The translations under genes and the position numbers were made by a program. 64,000 nucleotides of DNA from Flavobacteriales bacterium UBA1494 (lineage in GTDB: Bacteria; Bacteroidota; Bacteroidia; Flavobacteriales_E; Vicingaceae): assembly GCA_905182175.1 (NCBI GenBank), contig CAJJAT010000023.1, positions 35,593 through 99,592 of the forward strand. The letters are read 5' to 3'. Each line of letters begins with the position of its first letter. Positions within the stretch are counted from its first letter, which is position 1. This document shows positions 45,441 to 54,764 of this stretch, piece by piece. The notes under the pieces were generated by a model, which did not search any database, was not told the origin of the DNA, and worked only from the letters and a program-made list of their open reading frames with translations.

Positions 45441-46014
45441 TTAAAATTCTACTTTTAGTGCATTTTTTGTTCCTGCATGTGCGTTGAAATATTCTTTCTT
45501 TTCAAAATCAACCCAACAAACGAATCTATTTTAGGAAGCTCTTTTAACTCTGTTGTAATCTCAGGTTGTATCATTTCACTTTCTCCTCTCAACGAAAATA
45601 CGATTTTCGGAACTTTCCAATTGAACTTTTAGTTGTAAAAAATTCTAGCCTACTTTCAAATATGAGTAATTCTCAAACATTGCTATTAATTGAGACAACG
45701 AAGGACTTAATTGCCTTTTCAGTTTAACATTTCGTCCTATTTTTAGGTATTAAGTCTTCAATTTTTGTCACATGGATGCTTAGCTTTTAACGAGTTTCCG
45801 TTACCTCAGCAAAAGTTATTTACTAAAATTTAACATGTCCTGTTACAGTGGAAACCAAGTTTGAAATTAAATCTGCGCTTTGGGAGTAAGAGGTTCTAAC
45901 TTGAGCCCATTGACTTCCCTCATTTTCTTATTTCCCTATTATATCATTACATCAACAACGACTTCAAGTTAGTAGTGAAAGTAAAACAATAATACTATTT
46001 TTTAGCTTTTCCAT
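45441..46014 (-). pseudogene. lemA pseudogene, many stops
   Basis: From the ATG at 46014 a lipoprotein-like start (EKLKNSIIVLLSLLT) continues in one frame through CNDIIGK and the LemA core SQWAQVRTSYSQSADLISNL then VSTVTG, interrupted by at least eight stops of all three types. The last part is readable only in another frame, as FEKKEYFNAHAGTKNALKVE, the typical LemA C terminus, so at least one frameshift has also occurred. The stop at 45441 lies directly before the TPM start, which is the normal operon position for lemA. Confidence 0.8.
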
Positions 46015-46090
46015 TTTACTGTATTCGTTGTTACACCAATTAGAGCTTAACAAATTCTTAGCAAAACCGATGGTGCGCCGGTTAATGAAT

Positions 46091-46148
46091 AAAAAATCCT
46101 CAATTTTTAATTTACCGAGTAAACTAAAAATTGAGGATTTTTTTTATT
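46091..46148. terminator. Bidirectional terminator between htpG and the lemA remnant
   Basis: A long A/T-flanked stem, AAATCCTCAATTTTTA pairing with TAAAAATTGAGGATTT, with a T run on both strands. On the minus strand it follows the htpG stop by about 35 bases. Confidence 0.85.
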
Positions 46149-46182
46149 GTTGCTTCACTTTGTCAGACATTCTCAACGACTA

Positions 46183-48090
46183 TTAAATTAATGAAACACT
46201 TCTCTTAATGAACTTACTTAACTCTTCCCCTTTCAATAAGTTTTTTGAAAGTAACGCCAAGTCTGCAGCTTGCTTCGCCATGTCTTTTCGTTTCGCTTCG
46301 TCCTTTTCAGCTAGCATTTTTAAAATTAATGGGTGATTAGAATTTACTGACAGGTTGAACATGTCGGGCATGTTTCCCATTCCCATCATTCCACCGCCAC
46401 CGCCCATGGCGCTCATGTCTTTCATTCTTCTCATGAATTCAGCTTGTGTAACTGTCATTGGCGAATCCGTCTCGCTCAAACTAACAAAATTCACAGTAAA
46501 CGTATCCTTGTTCACCACCTCTTCAATAACTGGCTTCAACACATTTTGATCTTCTTCTGTTAATTTAGAAGCTATCTCTTCGTCTTTCTCAATTAACTTA
46601 TCAATTGTATCGCCATCAACTCTTGTAAAAGTTGTATTCGTGTCTGCTTGCTCTAGTTTCCCAACTAAATGAGCTGTTAAAGGAGAGTCCATTTCCAAGA
46701 CATCGTACCCTTTATTTTTCGCAGCGTCGATATAACTGTACTGACCGTCCTTGTCAGTTGTGTACAAATAAACAACTTTAGAGTTTTTGTCCGTTTGGTT
46801 TATTTCAATTTTTGTTTTGTACTCATCTGCAGTGAAGTATTCTCCATCTACATTTTTGTACAACATAAATTTCTCAGCTTTCTTCGCAAATTTCTCATCT
46901 GAAAGAATTCCGTATTCAATGAAGATTTTAATATCATCCCATTTCGATTCAAATGCTTTTCTATCTTTCTTAAAAAGTTCTTCTAACTTATCTGCAACTT
47001 TCTTAGAAATGTAATTTGAAATTTTCTTTACGTTACTATCTGCTTGTAAATACGATCTAGAAACGTTCAATGGAATGTCAGGAGAGTCGATTACACCGTG
47101 TAATAAAGTCAAAAAGTCAGGTACAATTCCTTCTACAGAATCGGTTACAAAAACTTGGTTGCTGTATAGCTGAATTTTATCTTTCTGAACTTCTAAGTTT
47201 TTCTTCAACTTAGGAAAATACAGAATACCAGTTAAATTAAACGGGTAATCTACATTTAAATGAATGTGAAACAATGACTCCTCAAAGTTCATTGGGTACA
47301 ATTCGCGGTAGAAATTCTTGTACTCTTCTTCCGTCAAATCTACAGGAGCTTTTGTCCATGCAGGAGTAGGATTGTTGATTACGTTATCTACTGCAATCTT
47401 CTTATGATCTTCAGTTGTTTCTTTACCGTCTTTATCCGTCGTTGTTTTTGGCTCGTGCTCAGGATCGTTAATCTCCTTTGTTCCAAACTTAATTGGCACT
47501 GCCATAAACTTACAATACTTTTCAAGCAATTCCTTGATCTTGCGCTCTCCTAAGTACTCTTTTGAATCTTCTGATATGTGCAATACAATATCAGTTCCTC
47601 TTTCTTTTCTCGTATCGTCTTCTTCCAATGTAAAGTTTGGACTTCCGTCACACTCCCATTTGACAGCTATTGATCCTTCAAGGTGAGATTTTGTGAAAAT
47701 TTCAACCTTGTCAGCCACCATAAAAGAAGAGTAAAAACCCAATCCAAAATGACCGATTACACTCGCTTTGTCTTTGTACTTTTCTACAAATTCTTCAGCT
47801 CCTGAAAATGCAATTTGATTGATGTATTTTTCAACTTCCTCTTGAGTCATCCCTATTCCTCGATCCGAAATAGTTAGCGTTTTAGCTTTTTCGTCAACTT
47901 TTACTTCCATTTGGATGTTCCCGATATCGCCTTTCACTTCACCGATATTGCTCAATGTTCTTAACTTTTGAGTTGCGTCAGTTGCATTTGAAACCAACTC
48001 TCTCAAGAATATCTCCTGATCAGAATATAAAAACTGCTTGATAATTGGAAAGATGTTCTCCGTTTGAACGTTAATCTGTCCTTTTGCCAT
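46183..48090 (-). CDS. htpG: HSP90 chaperone HtpG
   Basis: 635 residues. The N-terminal ATPase domain has RELVSNATDATQKL (Glu of the N box), DRGIGM and the lid region FSGAEEFVEKY followed by GHFGLGFYSSFMV. The middle domain contains NVSRSYLQAD. The C-terminal dimerisation domain is present and includes a Gly/Met-rich loop (SAMGGGGGMMGMGNMP). An insertion rich in Lys/Asp after residue 215 (KTTTDKDGKETTEDHKK) is usual for the bacterial form in this phylum. It is a single-gene unit with a strong terminator downstream. Confidence 0.96.
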   Translation of the reverse strand: MAKGQINVQTENIFPIIKQFLYSDQEIFLRELVSNATDATQKLRTLSNIGEVKGDIGNIQMEVKVDEKAKTLTISDRGIGMTQEEVEKYINQIAFSGAEEFVEKYKDKASVIGHFGLGFYSSFMVADKVEIFTKSHLEGSIAVKWECDGSPNFTLEEDDTRKERGTDIVLHISEDSKEYLGERKIKELLEKYCKFMAVPIKFGTKEINDPEHEPKTTTDKDGKETTEDHKKIAVDNVINNPTPAWTKAPVDLTEEEYKNFYRELYPMNFEESLFHIHLNVDYPFNLTGILYFPKLKKNLEVQKDKIQLYSNQVFVTDSVEGIVPDFLTLLHGVIDSPDIPLNVSRSYLQADSNVKKISNYISKKVADKLEELFKKDRKAFESKWDDIKIFIEYGILSDEKFAKKAEKFMLYKNVDGEYFTADEYKTKIEINQTDKNSKVVYLYTTDKDGQYSYIDAAKNKGYDVLEMDSPLTAHLVGKLEQADTNTTFTRVDGDTIDKLIEKDEEIASKLTEEDQNVLKPVIEEVVNKDTFTVNFVSLSETDSPMTVTQAEFMRRMKDMSAMGGGGGMMGMGNMPDMFNLSVNSNHPLILKMLAEKDEAKRKDMAKQAADLALLSKNLLKGEELSKFIKRSVSLI

Positions 48091-48510
48091 AGTATTGTTG
48101 TTTTTTGATGTTATTTTGTTCGATTATTGACAGTTTCAAAGGATGTGCCAATCGCCTGAGAGTGACAATTTGTCTGGACTTGAAATAAAATTATGCAGCG
48201 TTTACTTCCCCTCTCGTCAAGAAAAAACAAGTGGAATAAATGCTTTTGTTTCAATTTTTTTTGCTTCACTTAAGCAAAACTAAATGTGAAATTTTCCACT
48301 CAGCATAACTAAATAGTTTAGCTTTTGGAATTCTCTTAAACAACCAAAGTGTTTAAGAGAGTTCCTATAACTAAATGTAAATTGAACTATTAAGAAGCAA
48401 CGCAAAACTTGTCACATTCAACATTTCGATAAACTCGATGAGGTTAGGACTCGGAAAGAGGCGAGTTTAAACTAAATACACTTACAGTTGTTATATTTTA
48501 AAGAAGTAAT
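48091..48510. other. Intergenic with an inverted repeat (48327-48365)
   Basis: GGAATTCTCTTAAAC and GTTTAAGAGAGTTCC form a 15-bp near-perfect stem with a nine-base loop and no T run, so it is not a classic terminator. A vestige of the dispersed TGTCA/TCGATAAACTCGA element lies near 48410-48450. No gene. Confidence 0.55.
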
Positions 48511-48747
48511 ATGCAAAACTGGACAACGAAAAATAATACTCTTTATCAAAAATTCAAATTCAAGAATTTTATTGACGCATGGGCCTTTATGAGTAAAGTA
48601 GCCTTGTTAGCTGAAAAAGCAAATCATCACCCTGAATGGAAAAATATTTACAACACAGTTGAAATATGGTTAACAACTCATGATGAAAGCAACACAATCA
48701 CAGAGAAAGACGAAACTTTGGCAAAGGCAATTGATGGATTAGGTTAA
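48511..48747 (+). CDS. 4a-hydroxytetrahydrobiopterin dehydratase (pterin carbinolamine dehydratase)
   Basis: 78 residues covering the compact dehydratase fold. The active-site motif EKANHHPEW (two His, then Pro-Glu-Trp) is near residue 35, and the later VEIWLTTHD carries the third His. The enzyme dehydrates 4a-hydroxytetrahydrobiopterin formed by aromatic amino-acid hydroxylases. It is shorter than the usual 95-105 residues at the N terminus, which is common in this phylum. No hydroxylase gene is nearby. Confidence 0.9.
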   Translation: MQNWTTKNNTLYQKFKFKNFIDAWAFMSKVALLAEKANHHPEWKNIYNTVEIWLTTHDESNTITEKDETLAKAIDGLG

Positions 48748-49118
48748 TAATTTTATTATAAAGGAAACTACTTAACTTACAAGTTTCTTATTCTGCCTAG
48801 ATCATTCTGATACTTATTTTCCTTTATTTGAATGCCTGAACGTAAATCAATACCAACTTAACAATGGTTTAATAGTAATATCAAACCCAAAGTATTATAT
48901 GAGTTGGCAATTGCAGAAAATAGCGGCAGTTAAATTTTATTTTTGATTCAACCGAAATTGAATGCTATTTGAATATAGTATATTTTTAAACGAACTGAAG
49001 TTAAGTATAACTTGCCTTTTAGGATTCCACGCCTATCTAAATTGGTTCGACGTTCCAGAATCAGAGAAAACCGAAAAGGTCACAAAATTGAAACGGAAAG
49101 ATGTGATTCTGTTTTAAC
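48748..49118. other. Intergenic, nothing recognised
   Basis: About 370 AT-rich bases between convergent genes. No clear terminator, RNA or frame. A 64-codon frame at 49012-49206 is a shadow of the pheT end. Confidence 0.5.
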
Positions 49119-51527
49119 CTACCTCAACTTAGCACCTACCTGCTTGCCCAATGAATCAATCATTTTTTCCATTACTCGATCAATCACCTTATCCGTTAAG
49201 GTTTGATTTTCATCTTGAAAAGTGAAGCTAACTCCGTAAGACTTTTTGCCCGCAGTTAAATTTTTGCCCTCGTAGACATCAAATAAGTTTACCTCTTTTA
49301 ATAACCGTTGTTCCACTTTTTTAGCAATTGCTTTAATCTCTTCAAAAGCAATACTTTCATCGATAAGTAAAGCTAAATCTCTTCGGACAGAAGGGAATTT
49401 TGATACAACTTTAAACTGGATATCTTTTCCACTCAACATTCGTAGCACAACGTCCCAATTGAATTCCGCGTAATAAACAGCTTCCTTTCCGTCTGCTTTT
49501 TTTAGCTCGCTTGTGGATAACCGACCAAATACAACCAAGCTATTTTTTCCTTTAGCGAATTCTACAGAAGTTAAAAAACGGCAGTCTGAAATACTCTCAG
49601 ACTTGTATTTTGAAACACCTACTCTGTTTAAAACGGACTCTACTTTTTCCTTTAGCAAGTAAAAGTCAGACGAAGCCGTTCCTTGTTGCCAGCTCTCCTC
49701 ATTTTTGTCGCCTGTCATCCAAATTCCAAGGCGTTTTATTTCTTCAAATTTCGATTCGCCCAAGTCTCGATACGTTTTACCAAACTCATAAAACTTCAAG
49801 TTCTTTCGCTTTCGTTTCTGGTTGTGAACGATGGCTTCTAGCCCCCCATATAACATATCTCCTCTCAGCACCTGCGTTTCTCTGCTCAACGGATTTACCA
49901 TCGCTACCAAGTCATTCTCCTCTGCATAGTATGCAGGGTTGGTTAGTGAGTTATTGAAAATTTCTGAGAAACCTACACTACTCAAAAAGTCGGCAACAGT
50001 ATTTTCAATCTTATGTGGAATAACTTTAGGATTTGGAGCCAAATTTGACTTCATAAAACTTGGCAACACCACATTATTGTATCCGTAAATTCTTAAGATT
50101 TCCTCAATTACATCTACGTCTCGTTGAACATCTACTCTATAAGCAGGGACTTGCAAGGATAAATGACCTGCTTCCTCTCTCAGTATTTTTATGTCCAAGC
50201 TCTTAAGGATGTCTCGAACGGCAAATTTTGGTAATACATTCCCTATAAGACCATTAATCTTGCTAAACGTTAACTCAACTTTAAAGTCATCTATAGGATT
50301 TGGATAGTAATCCGATACCTCAGAAGAAATATCTCCACCGGCCAATTCTTGAATCAACAGAGCTGCACGTTTTAGAGCAACAACTGTCATGTTTGGGTCA
50401 ACGCCTCTTTCAAATCGAAAAGAAGCATCCGTATTTAACCCATGCCTTTTCGCTGTTTTACGAACACTAACAGGATTAAAGTAGGCACTTTCTAAAAATA
50501 CATTTTGAGTACTTTCTGAAACGCCAGATTTTTCACCTCCAAAGACTCCTGCAAGACACATTGGCGCTTTGGAACTGGATATTATTAAATCTTCCGCACT
50601 CAACTTTCGTTCAACACCTTCTAAGGTTGTAAAAGATTCACCTTCTGTAGCGGTTTTAACTAAAATTTTATTATCCCCTATTTCGGCTGTATCGAAGGCA
50701 TGCAGCGGCTGACCTAATTCGTGCAATACAAAATTAGTAACATCAACTACATTATTAATTGGCTTTAAACCAATTGCCTTTAAGTTATTTTGCAACCAAT
50801 CTGGAGAGGTTCCAACTGTAACATTTGAGATGGATAACCCTGCATATCTAGCACACCTTTCAGCGTTTTGAACATCTACTTCAACAGTTAAATTGTTGTT
50901 CTGAGTTTTAAATGCTGAAATATCCGGCATTTCAAGTTTTGCTGTGCCGTTGACGTTCAAGTAAGCTGCTAAATCTCGTGCAATTCCATAATGAGAAGCA
51001 GCATCTACTCTGTTGGGAGTTAAACCAATTTCAAATACTGTATCTGAAGTTAAATTGAAGAACTCTGCCGCAGGGGTTCCTACTTTTGCAGTCTCATCCA
51101 ACACCATAATTCCGTCGTGAGATGCCCCTAAACCAATTTCATCTTCGGCACAAATCATACCTTCAGAAACTTCGCCTCTTATCTTTGATTTTTTTATTTT
51201 AAACTCCTTATCTCCATCATAAAGGACCGTTCCAACAGTTGCAACAATTACTTTCTGGCCAGCTGCCACATTTGGAGCGCCGCAAACAATGTCCAGTAAT
51301 TCCGCTGCTCCTGTATTAATTTTAGTGACTTTAAGCTTGTCAGCATTATGATGTTGCTCGCATGACATTACTTCGGCAACTACTAATCCTTTTAGTCCTC
51401 CCTTCACAGATTCAACTTCATTAATCCCCTCCACTTCAAGACCAATATCAGTCAAAATAGTTGAAATCTCATCAATTGATAAATCAGTATTTATATAGTT
51501 TTTAAGCCAGTTGTAAGAAATTTTCAT
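49119..51527 (-). CDS. pheT: Phenylalanine-tRNA ligase beta subunit
   Basis: 802 residues, full length. Domain order: N-terminal tRNA-binding (EMAP/OB) domain with CGAPNVAAGQKVIVA, B3/B4 editing domain (INNVVDVTNFVLHELGQPLHAFD), B5 domains, a catalytic-like core (SLTNPAYYAEENDLVAMVNP) and the C-terminal FDX-ACB anticodon-binding domain (SKFPSVRRDLALLID). It pairs with PheS to charge tRNA-Phe; pheS is elsewhere. It is preceded on the same strand by the WD40/RecG pair after about 100 bases. Confidence 0.96.
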   Translation of the reverse strand: MKISYNWLKNYINTDLSIDEISTILTDIGLEVEGINEVESVKGGLKGLVVAEVMSCEQHHNADKLKVTKINTGAAELLDIVCGAPNVAAGQKVIVATVGTVLYDGDKEFKIKKSKIRGEVSEGMICAEDEIGLGASHDGIMVLDETAKVGTPAAEFFNLTSDTVFEIGLTPNRVDAASHYGIARDLAAYLNVNGTAKLEMPDISAFKTQNNNLTVEVDVQNAERCARYAGLSISNVTVGTSPDWLQNNLKAIGLKPINNVVDVTNFVLHELGQPLHAFDTAEIGDNKILVKTATEGESFTTLEGVERKLSAEDLIISSSKAPMCLAGVFGGEKSGVSESTQNVFLESAYFNPVSVRKTAKRHGLNTDASFRFERGVDPNMTVVALKRAALLIQELAGGDISSEVSDYYPNPIDDFKVELTFSKINGLIGNVLPKFAVRDILKSLDIKILREEAGHLSLQVPAYRVDVQRDVDVIEEILRIYGYNNVVLPSFMKSNLAPNPKVIPHKIENTVADFLSSVGFSEIFNNSLTNPAYYAEENDLVAMVNPLSRETQVLRGDMLYGGLEAIVHNQKRKRKNLKFYEFGKTYRDLGESKFEEIKRLGIWMTGDKNEESWQQGTASSDFYLLKEKVESVLNRVGVSKYKSESISDCRFLTSVEFAKGKNSLVVFGRLSTSELKKADGKEAVYYAEFNWDVVLRMLSGKDIQFKVVSKFPSVRRDLALLIDESIAFEEIKAIAKKVEQRLLKEVNLFDVYEGKNLTAGKKSYGVSFTFQDENQTLTDKVIDRVMEKMIDSLGKQVGAKLR

Positions 51528-51627
51528 TCGCTGTTTTTTACCAAAGCAAAGCTAACATTCAATTGTCAATTGTCACTTATCAATTATCAATTAAATGGCC
51601 GCGATTCTTAATTCGTGATTCTTCATT

Positions 51628-52527
51628 TTAACTTCGACATTCCCAAACCCGAATCTTTCGATCATCTCCTGCACTGAGTAACAAGTTTTCATGTTTTGCC
51701 CACAAAATAGCATTAACTGAATGGGTGTGAGCCTTGTCATCGAAACCTTCAAATCGCTTTACTATTGATAGGTTTTCAGGATTCCAAATTTTCACCGTTT
51801 TGTCTCTACTTCCTGAGGCTATTAAGTCCAACTCAAGGTTAAACGCCAAGTCGTAAACCGCCCAATTGTGCGCAGCAATACTTTCTTTTTTAACCTGAGC
51901 ACTTAAGTCAAATTCATGTAAATGAGCATTTTTAGTGCCAATTAACAAACTATTTTTAAAGTATAATACAGAGTTAGCTCCAGACTCTAATCCTTCAATT
52001 AAAAACTTCTTACTCCAGTCTACTGTTTTTAAGAGCTGAACAAAACCATCAGCTGAAGCAACGGCTAACTCTCTCCGTTCTTTCGAATAGGCAACTTTTC
52101 TATTTTTTCCTTTACCTATTTGAGTTTGAAACAACAATTTAAAATCGGGCACCGACCAAACACTAATACTACCATCGCCAGAGGAAAAAACAACTTCATT
52201 CTTCTCTTCAATAAACAAGATATCGAAAATGTAACCCTTATGAATCTTTAAATACTTAATCTCCTTGCTTTCAGATAAATCGATTACATGCACCCCTCCT
52301 TCTACTTGACCAATAAGGAGCAGATTTTGAACTTTCAAAAAACATAAACTAACAACCGTGGTTGGTGCTTTAGAAACTACCCTCTCAGCCTCCATGGTCT
52401 TTAGGTTCCATCGAATTACAAATTGATCAGATCCTCCTGAATAAAAGATGTGATTTTCTTCTCCTTCACAAATTGCATAAATAGCGGCTTTGTGTTCACT
52501 TAATGTACCTTTCTGTTCAAATTCCAT
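51628..52527 (-). CDS. WD40-repeat propeller protein
   Basis: 299 residues of consecutive WD40 repeats with no other domain. The clearest blades are GTLSEHKAAIYAICE (first), SSGDGSISVWSVPDF, ASGSRDKTVKIWNPENL and LLSAGDDRKIRVWE (last), consistent with one seven-blade propeller. No signal peptide is present. Its ATG shares one base with the recG stop (TAATG), so translation is coupled to RecG. WD40 proteins act as scaffolds; a partner role with RecG is suggested only by this arrangement. Confidence 0.88.
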   Translation of the reverse strand: MEFEQKGTLSEHKAAIYAICEGEENHIFYSGGSDQFVIRWNLKTMEAERVVSKAPTTVVSLCFLKVQNLLLIGQVEGGVHVIDLSESKEIKYLKIHKGYIFDILFIEEKNEVVFSSGDGSISVWSVPDFKLLFQTQIGKGKNRKVAYSKERRELAVASADGFVQLLKTVDWSKKFLIEGLESGANSVLYFKNSLLIGTKNAHLHEFDLSAQVKKESIAAHNWAVYDLAFNLELDLIASGSRDKTVKIWNPENLSIVKRFEGFDDKAHTHSVNAILWAKHENLLLSAGDDRKIRVWECRS

Positions 52528-54641
52528 TATGATATACTACTCCAATTCGTTTTACCTCTATTTCTATCGTTTAAGTATGCCAAAAGACCTCTATTCTTAA
52601 GCAGCGCTAAATTTGAGTCTACCTTTAAAATACCAATTGCAGCTTTCCTAGCTCTTTCAATTAGTTCCCCATCGGTCGCCAAATTTGCTAATTTAAGATT
52701 AATTGGAGTCCCACTTTGTTGCGTTCCTCTCAAATCTCCTGGACCCCGTAATTTCAAATCTACCTCAGCTATTTGAAATCCATCATTTGTACCGGTCATC
52801 GTTTTCATTCGCAACCTTCCATCGCTCGAAAGCTTATTTCCTGTCATTAATACGCAATATGATTGCTCTCCCCCTCTACCAACTCTGCCTCTTAATTGAT
52901 GCAGTTGAGAAAGCCCGAACCGCTCGGCGCTTTCAATCACCATTATCGATGCATTTGGAACGTTCACTCCAACTTCAATAACCGTGGTGGAAACCATAAT
53001 GTTAGTTTCCCCGTTCACGAAACGATCCATTTCAAACTGCTTCACAGCAGCCTTCATTTTGCCGTGAACGATACTCACTTTATATTTGGGGGCAGGAAAT
53101 CGTCTAAAAATATGTTGATAACCTTCCTCTAACGTCGCGTAATCCAACTTTTCCGACTCTTCTATTAGCGGATAAACAATATAAATCTGTCTTCCTTTTG
53201 CGATCTCGGCTTCCATAAATCCAAAAAGACGCAACCTCCTATTCTCGAACCAATGCAAAGTTTGTATTTCTTTCCTTCCAGGAGGAAGTTCATCAATGAC
53301 TGAAACATCCAAGTCTCCGTAAAGTGTCATCGCCAACGTTCTTGGAATAGGTGTTGCTGTCATTATAAGTACATGAGGCGGAATTGTATTCTTTTTATAT
53401 AACTTTGATCGCTGCGCCACTCCAAACCGATGCTGCTCATCAATTACAGCTATCCCTAAATTTTTAAATTTCACCTTATCTTCTATTAAGGCATGTGTTC
53501 CAATCAAAATATCTAACGTTCCATCTTCTAACTTGGCGTGAATTTCTCTTCGTTTTTTTACTTTCACAGAACCGGTCAACAACTGAACCTCTATATCCAT
53601 TCCTTGCAGCAACTCTTTTAAGCCTTCATAATGTTGAGTTGCCAAGATTTCAGTTGGTGCCATCAAAGCAGCCTGAAATCCGTTATCGAGCCCCATTAGA
53701 ATAGACATTAAAGCAACAATAGTCTTTCCACTGCCCACATCACCTTGCAACAAGCGATTCATCTGTTTGCCACGCTTCAAATCTATGCGAATCTCTTTCA
53801 AAACTCTCTTCTGAGCTCCGGTTAATTCAAAAGGCAAATTATTGGAATAAAAGCTATTAAATTTTTCGCCTATCGTACCAAAAACAAAGCCTTTCGACTT
53901 TTCTAGGTTTACCAATTTAAGCTTCAGCAATTCTAGCTGAATCATGAACAACTCTTCAAATTTAATCCTAACAATCGACCTTTTAAGCAATTCAACTGAC
54001 GTTGGAAAGTGAATGTTAAACATAGCTGACTCACGATCCAATAAATTATTATCTGCAACAATATCAGAAGGAATGTTCTCCTCCAACTTATACTTCAACT
54101 GCGGCAGCAGCGTTTTTAGCAACCTTGAAATATTCTTTGACCCCAAGGTAAATTTGGCCAACTTTTCAGTTGAGGCATAGACCGCTTGCAATTTCGATTG
54201 AACTGAATTTTTAAATTCAATTAGCGTTTCCAATTCTGGGTGAACCAGATTAATCTTTGAATTAAAAACATTGGGCTTTGCAAATACAACATACTTTTCA
54301 CCAACTTTTAAGTTCTTGGCAAAATAAGCAACACCCTTAAACCAAACCAACTCAATGGTTCCCGTCTCATCTTTCAATTTAGCGACAAGTCTCTTTTTAA
54401 ATTTCAACCCAATCTCTTCTACATGAATAATCTCACCTACCAATTGAACATAAGGTAGATCTCCATTTACTTCGGAAATCTTGTAAAACTTAGTTCGATC
54501 TTCGTACCGAAAAGGAAAGTGATGCAACAAGCCAAGATAGGATCGAATACCTAACTCCGAAGCTAATATCTCCGCTCGTTTGGAACCTACGCCTTTCAAG
54601 TATTCTATGGAAGTTGATAGAAGTTGACTCATCGAAGACAA
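52527..54641 (-). CDS. recG: ATP-dependent DNA helicase RecG
   Basis: 704 residues. An N-terminal wedge/OB domain (LVGEIIHVEEIG) precedes the helicase core. Motif I is LLQGDVGSGKTIVAL, motif II DEQH (VIDEQHRFGVAQRSKL), motif III MTATPIPRT, and motifs V-VI TTVIEVGVNVPNA and QLRGRVGRGG. RecG remodels stalled replication forks and branched DNA. The start may also be the ATG at 54632 three codons in. It is coupled to the WD40 gene. Confidence 0.96.
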   Translation of the reverse strand: MSSMSQLLSTSIEYLKGVGSKRAEILASELGIRSYLGLLHHFPFRYEDRTKFYKISEVNGDLPYVQLVGEIIHVEEIGLKFKKRLVAKLKDETGTIELVWFKGVAYFAKNLKVGEKYVVFAKPNVFNSKINLVHPELETLIEFKNSVQSKLQAVYASTEKLAKFTLGSKNISRLLKTLLPQLKYKLEENIPSDIVADNNLLDRESAMFNIHFPTSVELLKRSIVRIKFEELFMIQLELLKLKLVNLEKSKGFVFGTIGEKFNSFYSNNLPFELTGAQKRVLKEIRIDLKRGKQMNRLLQGDVGSGKTIVALMSILMGLDNGFQAALMAPTEILATQHYEGLKELLQGMDIEVQLLTGSVKVKKRREIHAKLEDGTLDILIGTHALIEDKVKFKNLGIAVIDEQHRFGVAQRSKLYKKNTIPPHVLIMTATPIPRTLAMTLYGDLDVSVIDELPPGRKEIQTLHWFENRRLRLFGFMEAEIAKGRQIYIVYPLIEESEKLDYATLEEGYQHIFRRFPAPKYKVSIVHGKMKAAVKQFEMDRFVNGETNIMVSTTVIEVGVNVPNASIMVIESAERFGLSQLHQLRGRVGRGGEQSYCVLMTGNKLSSDGRLRMKTMTGTNDGFQIAEVDLKLRGPGDLRGTQQSGTPINLKLANLATDGELIERARKAAIGILKVDSNLALLKNRGLLAYLNDRNRGKTNWSSIS

Positions 54642-54702
54642 AGGTCTATAAAAGTTAGATTTGTTTTCACCGAATGCAACATATTCATTAACATTTAGGC
54701 AT

Positions 54703-54738
54703 AAAAAAAACTCGCACCTTTCGGTGCGAGCTTTTTTA
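54703..54738. terminator. Bidirectional terminator between recG and the T9SS repeat protein
   Basis: An eight-base perfect stem CTCGCACC/GGTGCGAG with a TTTC loop, flanked by an A run and a T run. On the minus strand it terminates the repeat-protein message. Confidence 0.9.
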
Positions 54739-54764
54739 TATTGAAATAATTATCAGGTACGTTC

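Noticed and set aside
48327..48365. Terminator
   Set aside because: Strong stem but no T run and no gene ending next to it on either strand; left as an inverted repeat.
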